Below, in pieces: positions 8,014 through 15,139 of a stretch of 18,639 bases of DNA. The translations under genes were made by a program, and so were the position numbers. The stretch comes from CAZEZY01 sp964516635 (lineage in GTDB: Bacteria > Pseudomonadota > Gammaproteobacteria > Burkholderiales > Burkholderiaceae_C). The stretch lies in assembly GCA_964516635.1 (NCBI GenBank), contig CAZEZY010000036.1, positions 1 to 18,639 of the forward strand. The letters run 5' to 3'. Within the stretch, counting starts at the first letter, position 1; the number at the start of each line of letters is the position of its first letter. The notes under the pieces were generated by a model. The model did not search any database. It was not told where the DNA came from and saw only the letters and a program-made list of their open reading frames with translations.

Positions 8014-8253
8014 CTAAAAGCGGCTGGAGCCGTTTCGCAAGCGATCTCGGGCTTCCTGCTTGCGCTGGAGCTTGCGTGCCTCCTCGCGCTCCATGGCCTT
8101 TCGCCGGGTGTAGCCGGAAGCATCTGCGTACCACCACCACAGGACAGCCAGGGCGAACGGCGATAGCACCCACCACCAGGACCAGGCGGCCACGGGGCCC
8201 AGTTCCAACCATTTCAGAAGCAGCAAGACGACTCCTGCCATCAAAAAAAACAT
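8014..8253 (-). CDS. Small Trp-rich membrane protein
   Basis: A 79-residue protein matching the 'small Trp-rich protein' family (TIGR04438, name recalled, not searched), found in Burkholderiales; its function is unknown. It has two hydrophobic segments (residues 1-14 and about 24-43) rich in Trp: 8 of 79 residues, including WSWWW at 24-28 and WWW at 39-41. A strongly charged tail (GYTRRKAMEREEARKLQRKQEAR) is probably cytoplasmic and helical. The start at 8253 is chosen because AGGAG lies 5-6 bp upstream. An earlier ATG at 8295 in the same frame adds 14 unlike residues and has no ribosome-binding site. It is divergent from the cytochrome c gene and lies 124 bp upstream of ilvD on the same strand. 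Confidence 0.85.
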   Translation of the reverse strand: MFFLMAGVVLLLLKWLELGPVAAWSWWWVLSPFALAVLWWWYADASGYTRRKAMEREEARKLQRKQEARDRLRNGSSRF

Positions 8254-8308
8254 CACAACTCCTCTATGTGACCACGGACGTACCGAATGCAACAAGTCGT
8301 AAATTCGC

Positions 8309-8337
8309 TATTGTGATGCATTGTGCAACAGTAAAAT
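8309..8337 (+). promoter_or_regulatory. Possible promoter of the cytochrome c gene
   Basis: TAAAAT at 8332-8337 is a good -10 candidate. TTGTGA at 8311-8316 is -35-like but at a short 15 bp spacing. The predicted leader of about 30 nt carries AAGGA (8364-8368), 7 bp before the ATG. Moderate to weak support. Confidence 0.35.
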
Positions 8338-8375
8338 CATGACGTGTCGGATCATCATTTATCAAGGATTTCACC

Positions 8376-8681
8376 ATGAAACGCGCTCTTCTGATTCTGG
8401 CTGCCAGCACCGTGGTGGCCATCCCTGCCATCGCCGACGAGGCCCTGGCCCGCTCCAAGAACTGCATGGCCTGCCATGCGGTTGACAGAAAGCTGGTCGG
8501 CCCCTCTTACAAGGACATCTCCAAAAAGTATGCGGGCGATGCCTCTGCCGTCGCGAAGCTGGCCACCAAGATCCAGAAAGGTGGCTCGGGTGTCTGGGGC
8601 GCCATTCCCATGCCCGCCAACCCTCAGGTGTCTGACGCCGACGCCCAGAAACTGGCTGCCTGGTCTATCAGCTTCAAATGA
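8376..8681 (+). CDS. Periplasmic class I cytochrome c (c551/c552 type)
   Basis: Small soluble electron carrier of 101 residues. It has a Sec signal peptide MKRALLILAASTVVAIPAIA with likely cleavage after Ala20, leaving about 81 residues, the size of cytochromes c551/c552. Heme attachment is CMACH (Cys30, Cys33, His34). The sixth ligand is Met79 in GAIPMPANPQVSD, and a C-terminal helix DAQKLAAWSISF follows; all are diagnostic of the family. AAGGA precedes the start. It is a single-gene unit ending in a strong terminator (8722-8753). It could feed electrons to a terminal oxidase such as the cbb3 enzyme encoded at the left edge, but that link is inference only. Confidence 0.95.
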   Translation: MKRALLILAASTVVAIPAIADEALARSKNCMACHAVDRKLVGPSYKDISKKYAGDASAVAKLATKIQKGGSGVWGAIPMPANPQVSDADAQKLAAWSISFK

Positions 8682-8721
8682 TGCCTTGGTGAGGCGTTTC
8701 CCGACCCAGCGGTCGGGATCA

Positions 8722-8753
8722 AAAAACCCGCTACCTTTCGGCAGCGGGTTTTT
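8722..8753. terminator. Bidirectional rho-independent terminator (cytochrome c / acs)
   Basis: An 11 bp perfect stem (AAAAACCCGCT at 8722-8732, AGCGGGTTTTT at 8743-8753) around a 10 nt loop. It has a T-run on each strand and lies between the convergent ends of the cytochrome c gene and acs, so it probably serves both. Confidence 0.92.
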
Positions 8754-8774
8754 CGTTGCACCATCCAGAATGGA

Positions 8775-10769
8775 TCAGTTGGATTTTGCCAGCTGGTCCA
8801 GGATGTGCGGGTTTTCCAGGGTCGAGGTGTCCTGGGTCACCGTCTCACCCTTGGCCAGCGAACGCAACAGACGGCGCATGATCTTGCCGGAACGGGTCTT
8901 GGGCAGGTTTTCGCCGAAACGGATTTCCTTCGGCTTGGCGATCGGGCCGATTTCCTTGGCCACCCAGTTGCGCAGTTCGTTGGCCAGCGCCTTGGCTTCA
9001 TCACCGGTGGGGATGGAACGCTTGAGCACGACGAACGCCACGATGGCTTCGCCAGTGAGGTCGTCAGGGCGACCCACCACGGCGGCTTCGGCCACGAGAT
9101 CGGTCTTGCCGACCAGCGCCGATTCGATTTCCATCGTACCCATGCGGTGACCCGAGACGTTGAGCACGTCATCGATACGGCCGGTGATGCGGAAATAACC
9201 GCGGTCTTCGGAGCGCACTGCACCATCGCCAGCCAGGTAGAAGCCCTTGAGCTCTTCGGGGAAATAGCTCTTCTTGAAACGCTCCGGGTCGCCCCAGATG
9301 GTGCGGATCATGGAAGGCCAGGGCTTCTTGACCACCAGAATACCGCCTTGGCCATTGGGCATGTCATTGCCTTGCTCGTCCACGATGGCGGCCGCAATGC
9401 CGGGCAGCGGCAGGGTGCAGGAACCCGGCACCAGTGGGGTGGCTCCCGGCAGCGGGGTGATCATGTGGCCGCCGGTTTCGGTCTGCCAGAACGTATCCAC
9501 AATGGGGCAACGTTCGCCGCCAATATGCTTGTAATACCACATCCAGGCTTCGGGGTTGATCGGCTCGCCGACCGAGCCCAGCAAACGCACGCTGGACAGG
9601 TCCCAGTTCTTGGGGTGGACTTTTTCGTCGGTGTCAGCGGCCTTGATGAGCGAACGGATCGCGGTGGGCGCGGTGTAGAAAATGGTGCACTTGTGCTTCT
9701 CGATCATCTGCCAGAAGCGACCCGCATTCGGGTAGGTGGGCACACCTTCGAACACGATTTGCGTGGCACCAGCAGCCAACGGACCGTAAGCGACATAGCT
9801 GTGACCCGTGATCCAGCCGATGTCGGCGGTGCACCAGAACACATCGCTGTCCTGGAGATCGAAGGTCCAGTTCATGGTCAGGTTGGCCCACAGCAGGTAG
9901 CCGCCGGTGGCGTGCTGGACACCCTTGGGCTTGCCGGTGGAGCCGGACGTGTAAAGCACGAACAGCGGGTGCTCGGCCCCCACCATTTCGGCGGGGCAGT
10001 CGGTGGACTGGGCCGCCATTTCTTCATGCATGAAGCTGTCACGGCCCGCCACCATGTTCACGGCGGTCTGCGTGCGCTGGAACACGAACACGCTCTTGAC
10101 AGACTCGCAGCCGCCCAGGGCAAAAGCGTCGTCCACAATGGTTTTGAGCGGAAGTTCCTTGCCACCACGCATCTGGTAGTTGGCGGTGACCACGGCCACG
10201 GCACCGGCATCGCTGATGCGGTCGCGCAGGGCCCCAGCAGAGAAACCACCGAACACCACGCTGTGGGTGGCACCGATGCGGGCACAGGCCTGCATCGCGA
10301 TCACGCCTTCAACCGTCATGGGCATGTAGATGACCACGCGGTCGCCCTTTTTCACGCCTTTGGACTTGAGCGCATTGGCAAACTGGCTGACCTTGGCCAG
10401 CAGTTCCTTGTAGGTGACCTTGGTCACCTCGCCACCATCGGCCTCGAAAATGATGGCGGTCTTGTTCTCACGTGGGGTACCCATGTGACGGTCAAGGCAG
10501 TTGTAGGAGGCGTTGAGCTCGCCATCCTGGAACCACTTGTAGAAAGGCTTGTTGGATTCGTCCAGCACTTGCGTGAAGGGCTTGTGCCAGGTCAGCAGTT
10601 CCCGGGCACGCTTGCCCCAGAAACCTTCGAAATCGGACTCGGCTTCGGCGCACAGGGCGTTGTAGGCCTCCATGCCGGCCACACGAGCGGCGGCCTGGGT
10701 GGCAGCGCTGGGTTCGAACACGCGGTTTTCCACCAAGGTGGACTGAATGGCGGTCGACGATTCGGACAT
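8775..10769 (-). CDS. acs: Acetyl-CoA synthetase (AMP-forming)
   Basis: Cytoplasmic enzyme that activates acetate to acetyl-CoA through acetyl-AMP; 664 residues, close to the usual 650-660. Motifs seen: YTSGSTGKPKG (273-283), WCTADIGWITGHSY (312-325), DTFWQTETGG (425-434) with the Trp that limits the pocket to acetate, GYFRITGRIDDVLNVSGHR (524-542), and the C-terminal PKTRSGKIMRR (623-632). Lys629 is the residue acetylated for control in the Salmonella enzyme. The start at 10769 has GAGGAG about 8 bp upstream; the in-frame ATG at 10811 would add 14 residues unlike the family. It converges on the cytochrome c gene with a shared terminator and is divergent from the sodium channel gene. A small inverted repeat, AGTTG-N8-CAACT, lies upstream near 10795-10813 and may or may not be regulatory. 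Confidence 0.97.
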   Translation of the reverse strand: MSESSTAIQSTLVENRVFEPSAATQAAARVAGMEAYNALCAEAESDFEGFWGKRARELLTWHKPFTQVLDESNKPFYKWFQDGELNASYNCLDRHMGTPRENKTAIIFEADGGEVTKVTYKELLAKVSQFANALKSKGVKKGDRVVIYMPMTVEGVIAMQACARIGATHSVVFGGFSAGALRDRISDAGAVAVVTANYQMRGGKELPLKTIVDDAFALGGCESVKSVFVFQRTQTAVNMVAGRDSFMHEEMAAQSTDCPAEMVGAEHPLFVLYTSGSTGKPKGVQHATGGYLLWANLTMNWTFDLQDSDVFWCTADIGWITGHSYVAYGPLAAGATQIVFEGVPTYPNAGRFWQMIEKHKCTIFYTAPTAIRSLIKAADTDEKVHPKNWDLSSVRLLGSVGEPINPEAWMWYYKHIGGERCPIVDTFWQTETGGHMITPLPGATPLVPGSCTLPLPGIAAAIVDEQGNDMPNGQGGILVVKKPWPSMIRTIWGDPERFKKSYFPEELKGFYLAGDGAVRSEDRGYFRITGRIDDVLNVSGHRMGTMEIESALVGKTDLVAEAAVVGRPDDLTGEAIVAFVVLKRSIPTGDEAKALANELRNWVAKEIGPIAKPKEIRFGENLPKTRSGKIMRRLLRSLAKGETVTQDTSTLENPHILDQLAKSN

Positions 10770-10902
10770 GTATAGCTCTCCTCTGGGACTGTGAAAGTTG
10801 ACAGACTCCAACTGTGCGCAATGTCTCTGACGAGGCTCTTACACACTCTCCCCCCGGTATGAACGTTGGTTGAAAGAAGTGCCGAACCGACTTCAGGGCA
10901 CC

Positions 10903-10908
10903 TAAAAT
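10903..10908 (+). promoter_or_regulatory. Possible -10 element for the sodium channel gene
   Basis: TAAAAT lies 40 bp before the chosen ATG at 10948 in the 178 bp gap shared with acs. No convincing -35 is seen at normal spacing. A start site near 10915 would leave a leader of about 33 nt. Weak support. Confidence 0.3.
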
Positions 10909-10947
10909 ACCGGGTTGTCCCACACCCTCATCACAACCCCTTGCATC

Positions 10948-11805
10948 ATGCAGACGGTTACCGGTTCGCCTGACACGCTGCGCCAGCAGACTGACCGCTT
11001 CCTGAAACGGCCTCTGGTTCAGCGCGCCATCCTGACACTCATCATCATCAATGCCGTTCTGCTCGGACTGGAAACGTCCGCCAGCATCATGGCGCAGGCC
11101 GGCGATTGGGTGCGGATGGCCGACAAGGCGATCCTGTCTGTCTTCGTGGTGGAGATTGTGGCCAGGCTGTATGTGCACAGGCTCGCCTTTTTCCGGGATC
11201 CCTGGAGCGTGTTCGACTTTGCGGTGGTGGGGATTGCCCTGGTACCGGCCAGCGGGCCGTTTGCCGTGCTACGGGCCCTTCGGGTGTTGCGCGTCTTGCG
11301 GGTACTGACCATCGTGCCCTCGATGCGCCGGGTGGTGGGCGCCCTGCTCTCGGCGATCCCTGGCCTGTCGTCGATTGCACTCGTGCTGCTGCTGGTGTTT
11401 TACGTGTTTGGCGTCATTGCCACCCACCTGTTCGGCCAGCACTTTCCGGAATGGTTCGGTCACCTGGGTCGCTCACTCTACACCCTGTTCCAGGTCATGA
11501 CACTGGAAAGCTGGTCCATGGGGATCTCGCGTCCAGTGATGGAAGAAGTGCCTTATGCCTGGGCTTTTTTCATCGTCTTCATCCTGTTTGCCACCTTCAC
11601 CATGCTGAACCTGTTCATCGCGATCATCGTCAATGCGATGCAGACCTTCCAGGACGGTGAGCAAAAAGACACCATACAGACCGTGGAACAGGTGGGACAA
11701 TCCATCGAACACGAACTGCACGCCGAGGTCCAGTCCCTGCGACAGGAAATCGGTGAACTCAAGGCGCTGCTCAGCGAGCGCCTTCCGCAGGCCGGTCGGC
11801 CTTAA
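10948..11805 (+). CDS. Bacterial voltage-gated sodium channel (NavAb/NaChBac family)
   Basis: Inner-membrane channel subunit of 285 residues, expected to form a tetramer. S1 is at about 25-45, S2 at 58-78 and S3 at 86-103. S4 has arginines at every third position (Arg109, 112, 115, 118 in LRALRVLRVLRVL). S5 is at about 136-160, the filter TLESWSM at 185-191, S6 at 203-230, and a heptad-like C-terminal helix at about 247-280. The filter is identical, from memory, to NavAb, and YVHRLAFFRDPWSVFDF closely parallels the NavAb S2-S3 region. The Glu187 ring should give Na+ selectivity. The start is uncertain: the frame could open at a TTG at 10915, but the ATG at 10948 is preferred; neither has a clear ribosome-binding site. 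It precedes fumarase by 33 bp with no terminator, so they may be cotranscribed. Physiological role unknown; such channels have been linked to motility and pH homeostasis. Confidence 0.93.
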   Translation: MQTVTGSPDTLRQQTDRFLKRPLVQRAILTLIIINAVLLGLETSASIMAQAGDWVRMADKAILSVFVVEIVARLYVHRLAFFRDPWSVFDFAVVGIALVPASGPFAVLRALRVLRVLRVLTIVPSMRRVVGALLSAIPGLSSIALVLLLVFYVFGVIATHLFGQHFPEWFGHLGRSLYTLFQVMTLESWSMGISRPVMEEVPYAWAFFIVFILFATFTMLNLFIAIIVNAMQTFQDGEQKDTIQTVEQVGQSIEHELHAEVQSLRQEIGELKALLSERLPQAGRP

Positions 11806-11838
11806 AACCGTTTCTTCCCCCCTTCAAGGAAGCCCTAC

Positions 11839-13389
11839 ATGACCGCCATCAAACAGGAAGACCTGATCCAGTCCATCGCCGACGCGTTTCAGTACATCAG
11901 TTTCTACCACCCGCTGGACTACATCCAGGCGCTGGGCAAGGCCTACGAGCGCGAGCAGAGCCCCGCCGCGAAAGACGCGATCGCGCAGATCCTGACCAAC
12001 TCGCGCATGAGCGCCGAAGGCCACCGCCCGATCTGTCAGGACACCGGCATTGCCGTGGTGTTCCTGAAGGTGGGCATGAACGTGAGCTGGCCCGATGCCA
12101 CCATGAGCGTTCAGGACATGATCAACGAAGGCGTGCGCCGCGCCTACCTGAACCCCGACAACCCGCTGCGCGCCTCGGTGCTGGCCGACCCGGCCGGCGC
12201 ACGCAAGAACACCAAGGACAACACCCCCGCCGTGGTGCACTACGAGATCGTGGCTGGCGACCAGGTGGAAGTCATCTGTGCGGCCAAGGGCGGTGGCTCC
12301 GAGAACAAGTCCAAGTTCGCTGCCCTCAATCCCTCTGACTCCGTGGTGGACTGGGTGCTGAAAACCGTGCCCACCATGGGCGCCGGCTGGTGCCCGCCGG
12401 GCATTCTGGGCATCGGCATCGGTGGCACGCCTGAAAAGGCGCTGCTGCTGGCCAAGGAATCGCTCATGGCGCCGGTGGACATCCACGAGTTGATCGACAA
12501 GAAAAAGTCCGGCGCCGAACTGAGCCGCGTCGAATCCCTGCGACTGGAACTGTACGAAAAGGTCAATGCGCTGGGCATCGGCGCGCAGGGCCTGGGCGGC
12601 CTGACCACCGTGGTGGACGTGAAAATCATGGACTACCCCACCCACGCCGCTTCGCTGCCCGTGGCCATGATCCCCAACTGCGCCGCCACCCGCCACGTGC
12701 ACTTCCACCTCGACGGCAGCGGCCCGGCCCACCTGGAAACGCCCAAGCTCGAAGACTGGCCCGCCGTCACCTGGACGCCCGACACGAAGAGCGCCACCCG
12801 CGTCAACCTGAACACGCTGACCAAGGAAGAGGTCGCTTCCTGGAAAGTGGGCCAGAAGCTGCTGCTCAACGGCAAGATGCTGACCGGGCGCGACGCCGCA
12901 CACAAGCGCATCCAGGACATGCTGGCCAAAGGCGAGAAGTTGCCCGTGGACTTCACCAACCGCGTGATCTACTACGTGGGCCCGGTGGACCCGGTGGGCG
13001 ACGAGGTGGTGGGCCCCGCCGGCCCGACCACCGCCACCCGCATGGACAAATTCACCCGCATGATGCTGGAAAAGACCGGCCTGATTTCCATGATCGGCAA
13101 GTCCGAGCGCGGCCCGGTGGCCATCGAGGCCATCAAGGACAACCGCTCGGCCTACCTGATGGCCGTGGGTGGCTCTGCGTACCTGGTGGCCAAGGCCATC
13201 AAGGCCGCCAGGGTGGTGGGCTTTGCCGACCTGGGCATGGAAGCCATTTACGAGTTCGATGTGCAGGACATGCCGGTGACCGTGGCCGTGGATTCCAGTG
13301 GTGACAACGCCCACGAAAGCGGCCCGGCCGAGTGGAGCAAGCGCATCGCGAGTGGCGAGTTCAAGGGCATTTCGCTAACGGCAGCGTAA
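11839..13389 (+). CDS. fumA: Class I fumarate hydratase (iron-sulfur dependent)
   Basis: TCA-cycle enzyme interconverting fumarate and malate; 516 residues, the single-chain form with both alpha and beta parts. Cluster ligands are probably Cys66 (RPICQDTG), Cys185 (GAGWCPPG) and Cys281 (IPNCAATRH). The beta part contains GKMLTGRDAAHKRI and the late GGSAYLVAKAIKAAR. The [4Fe-4S] cluster of this class is oxygen-sensitive. AAGGA lies 8 bp before the ATG. Codon use is more extreme than in the neighbours (mostly GCC, CTG, ACC, AAG, GTG), as expected for a highly expressed gene, and leaves a long stop-free frame on the opposite strand. A strong terminator follows 15 bp after the stop. The symbol fumA marks the class; it does not claim orthology to one E. 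coli paralogue. Confidence 0.96.
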   Translation: MTAIKQEDLIQSIADAFQYISFYHPLDYIQALGKAYEREQSPAAKDAIAQILTNSRMSAEGHRPICQDTGIAVVFLKVGMNVSWPDATMSVQDMINEGVRRAYLNPDNPLRASVLADPAGARKNTKDNTPAVVHYEIVAGDQVEVICAAKGGGSENKSKFAALNPSDSVVDWVLKTVPTMGAGWCPPGILGIGIGGTPEKALLLAKESLMAPVDIHELIDKKKSGAELSRVESLRLELYEKVNALGIGAQGLGGLTTVVDVKIMDYPTHAASLPVAMIPNCAATRHVHFHLDGSGPAHLETPKLEDWPAVTWTPDTKSATRVNLNTLTKEEVASWKVGQKLLLNGKMLTGRDAAHKRIQDMLAKGEKLPVDFTNRVIYYVGPVDPVGDEVVGPAGPTTATRMDKFTRMMLEKTGLISMIGKSERGPVAIEAIKDNRSAYLMAVGGSAYLVAKAIKAARVVGFADLGMEAIYEFDVQDMPVTVAVDSSGDNAHESGPAEWSKRIASGEFKGISLTAA

Positions 13390-13403
13390 CTCAAACCCCG
13401 AGG

Positions 13404-13436
13404 AAGCGAAACCCCGGCCTGGCCGGGGTTTCGCTT
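13404..13436. terminator. Strong bidirectional terminator after fumarase
   Basis: A 16 bp perfect inverted repeat (AAGCGAAACCCCGGCC at 13404-13419, its complement at 13421-13436) with a single central base, so the actual loop takes in a few stem bases. It lies between fumarase and the convergent hypothetical gene, whose stop codon begins directly at 13437. T-runs are short but the stem is very stable. Confidence 0.88.
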
Positions 13437-14060
13437 TCAATGCAGGTGGCGCGGCTTGCGCGGCCCACCGTGTCCACCGGCAGGCCCCGCGCCGCGAGGT
13501 GGCTTGCCCAGTTGCATGGAGCTCACCAGGGCATCGAAACGGTCGGTGAAGAGGCGGTCGATGGCCCCCACCACGTCACCGAGTTCGGAAGCGTCGAAGT
13601 GGCGCTCCATCAGGTTGACCACGTCCTGCACCAGCATGTCTCGCTGAACCTGCATGATGGCCGCGGGCGTGGGCCCCACAAAACACATCACGAAATCGTC
13701 TCGGGCCTCCTGGTCGGGACTGGCCTCTTCCTCGTCGAATTCCACGTCGTAAAAGGACACTTCGATCGGCGCGCCCGTGGCGGCGATATCGTTCAGCCCC
13801 ATGCAGGCCTCGTCAATGGCGAGGCGGAAATCGTCATCCCCTTCCACCGTCCAGCACAACTGCAACAGGTGTTCCTTGGGATCGAATCGGATGCCAGGCT
13901 CGTCTTCGTAATGGCTGGGCGCGGCGTCGATCAGAGAGCGGGCACCCACGTACTTCCACAACGGCTTCAGCGCATCCTGTATCAGGTTGTAGTCCACATC
14001 GTCGCGCAGGCGGATGTCGCCATGGACGTGGATCTCGAAGGGCGTGTGGTGGTGACTCAT
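13437..14060 (-). CDS. Conserved hypothetical protein (Burkholderiales type)
   Basis: Not assigned a function. The 207-residue product begins MSHHHTPFEIHVHGDIRLRD and has an acidic middle (FYDVEFDEEEASPDQEARDD, about 101-120). It also has a conserved-looking core around KYVGARSLIDAAPSHYEDEPGI and LLQLCWTVEGDDDFRLAIDE, and ends in a low-complexity Gly/Pro/His/Arg tail. There is no signal peptide or membrane segment, so it is probably cytoplasmic. I recall a family of this pattern in Burkholderiales (possibly DUF6806) but could not check it. The start at 14060 is preferred because GGGGG lies just upstream; an ATG at 14069 adds three residues and lacks a ribosome-binding site. It sits between the fumarase terminator and tRNA-Leu on the minus strand. 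Confidence 0.8.
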   Translation of the reverse strand: MSHHHTPFEIHVHGDIRLRDDVDYNLIQDALKPLWKYVGARSLIDAAPSHYEDEPGIRFDPKEHLLQLCWTVEGDDDFRLAIDEACMGLNDIAATGAPIEVSFYDVEFDEEEASPDQEARDDFVMCFVGPTPAAIMQVQRDMLVQDVVNLMERHFDASELGDVVGAIDRLFTDRFDALVSSMQLGKPPRGAGPAGGHGGPRKPRHLH

Positions 14061-14077
14061 GGCCCCCATTGTAAGCG

Positions 14078-14169
14078 TGGTGCCCCGAGCCGGGGTCGAA
14101 CCGGCACGCCGCCTTTCAGCAAGCGGCGGATTTTAAGTCCGCTGTGTCTACCGATTTCACCATCGGGGC
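14078..14169 (-). tRNA. tRNA-Leu (anticodon UAA), CCA encoded
   Basis: A class II tRNA of 92 nt including encoded CCA. Acceptor stem GCCCCGA (14169-14163) pairs with TCGGGGC (14088-14082). The anticodon stem GCGGA/TCCGC encloses loop CTTAAAA, giving anticodon TAA. A long variable arm, GCCGCTTGCTGAAAGGCGGC, follows, then the T arm with GGTTCGACCCC. It should decode UUA and UUG, rare codons in this GC-rich genome. A TAGAAT -10-like element (14194-14189) overlaps the ylqF stop codon 20 bp upstream, but no good -35 is visible. Confidence 0.96.
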
Positions 14170-14191
14170 CCAGGATGCTGGTGGATGCATT

Positions 14192-15124
14192 CTAGCCGCC
14201 CCGTCGTGCGTCCTGCCTGGCCTTGCGTTCAGCCGCCAGTTCGGCCTCTAGCCGCAAGGCATCCCGAAGCCAAACGGTGTACTCGTCAGGCGTTTCCAGG
14301 GTGATCCGGCCCAGTGAGCCTGAACGGAAATCCGTGAGGACGATCTCGGCCGCTTTCTGGGCATTCAGACGGCCCCCGGGTAACAGGGCCCCCCGTTTGC
14401 GACCGATCGCGGCCAGGAGATCTTCCTCTTTCATGCGGGCAATGGCATCAGCGGTCCATCCCCACCGGTATCGGTTTTCCAGCAAGCCGGCATAAGCTGG
14501 ACCCAGCTGACGCAGCAACTCCAGCGCAACCTCTTCATCGTCGTAGGCATTACGGCCCACGGCCCCACTCGCGGCGAGGTGAAAACCACTCTGCGGAACG
14601 ATGATCTTGGGCCAGAGCATGCCGGGGGTGTCATACAGATAGAAGTCATCGGCGAGGGCGATGCGCTGCTCCTGCTTGGTCACCCCGGCTTCATCGCCCG
14701 TCTTCGTGGCACGCTTGCCAACCAGGGTGTTGATCAGGGTCGATTTGCCGACATTGGGTATGCCGCCGATCAGCACCCGCATGGGCTTGACCATGCCACC
14801 CCGATGGGGCGCGAGTTCGTGACAGGCCGTGATGAGGGCCCTTGCCGGCGCGCTCGTCCCGGCATCCAGGCCAATCGCACGTGTCCCTGGCATGGCGTTG
14901 TAGTGCGCCAGCCAGGCGTCGGTTCGCTGCGGGTCGGCCAGATCCTGTTTGTTGAGGACCTTCAAGGTCGGCCGGCCCTCGGTGATCTGGGCCAGCATGG
15001 GATTGGCGCTTGAGCCGGGAAGACGGGCATCCAGCATCTCGATGATGACATCGATGGCCTTGATGCGCTCCAGAATCGCCTTCCGGGTCGCATGCATATG
15101 CCCAGGAAACCATTGCACTGACAT
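14192..15124 (-). CDS. ylqF: Ribosome biogenesis GTPase YlqF/RbgA
   Basis: Circularly permuted GTPase involved in late assembly of the 50S subunit; 310 residues. The permuted motif order is visible: G4 NKQD (58-61) comes before G1 GIPNVGKST (121-129), G2 GVT (147-149) and G3 DTPG (165-168). The N-terminus MSVQWFPGHMHATRKAI is diagnostic for YlqF, and the C-terminal part forms the helical RNA-binding region. The start has GGAG about 8 bp upstream. It follows the HAD hydrolase by 15 bp and is probably cotranscribed with it; tRNA-Leu lies immediately downstream. Identification is secure; the ribosome role is known from Bacillus RbgA. Confidence 0.95.
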   Translation of the reverse strand: MSVQWFPGHMHATRKAILERIKAIDVIIEMLDARLPGSSANPMLAQITEGRPTLKVLNKQDLADPQRTDAWLAHYNAMPGTRAIGLDAGTSAPARALITACHELAPHRGGMVKPMRVLIGGIPNVGKSTLINTLVGKRATKTGDEAGVTKQEQRIALADDFYLYDTPGMLWPKIIVPQSGFHLAASGAVGRNAYDDEEVALELLRQLGPAYAGLLENRYRWGWTADAIARMKEEDLLAAIGRKRGALLPGGRLNAQKAAEIVLTDFRSGSLGRITLETPDEYTVWLRDALRLEAELAAERKARQDARRGG

Positions 15125-15139
15125 TCGTGTGACTCCGAT

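Noticed and set aside
8018..8034. A small hairpin (CGGC/GCCG with TTTTA) at the end of the Trp-rich gene as a terminator.
   Set aside because: The stem is only four to five base pairs, lies within the last codons, and the T-run is short; too weak to call.
8311..8330. TTGTG-N5-TTGTG direct repeat upstream of the cytochrome c gene as a regulator site.
   Set aside because: A single short repeat without a matching known consensus; could easily be chance and overlaps the candidate -35.
8805..10775. A 656-codon open frame antisense to acs.
   Set aside because: Composition (His, Gly, Val, Arg rich) is typical of the complement of a biased gene; no motif is seen, and acs is certain on the other strand.
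11824..13314. A 496-codon open frame antisense to fumarase, rich in His, Gly and Val.
   Set aside because: It mirrors the strong codon bias of the real fumarase gene, has no family features and no ribosome-binding site, and the sense frame is unmistakable.
14078..14169. tRNA-Leu as an integration site for a mobile element.
   Set aside because: No integrase, no direct repeat of the tRNA 3' end and only housekeeping genes on both sides in the window.
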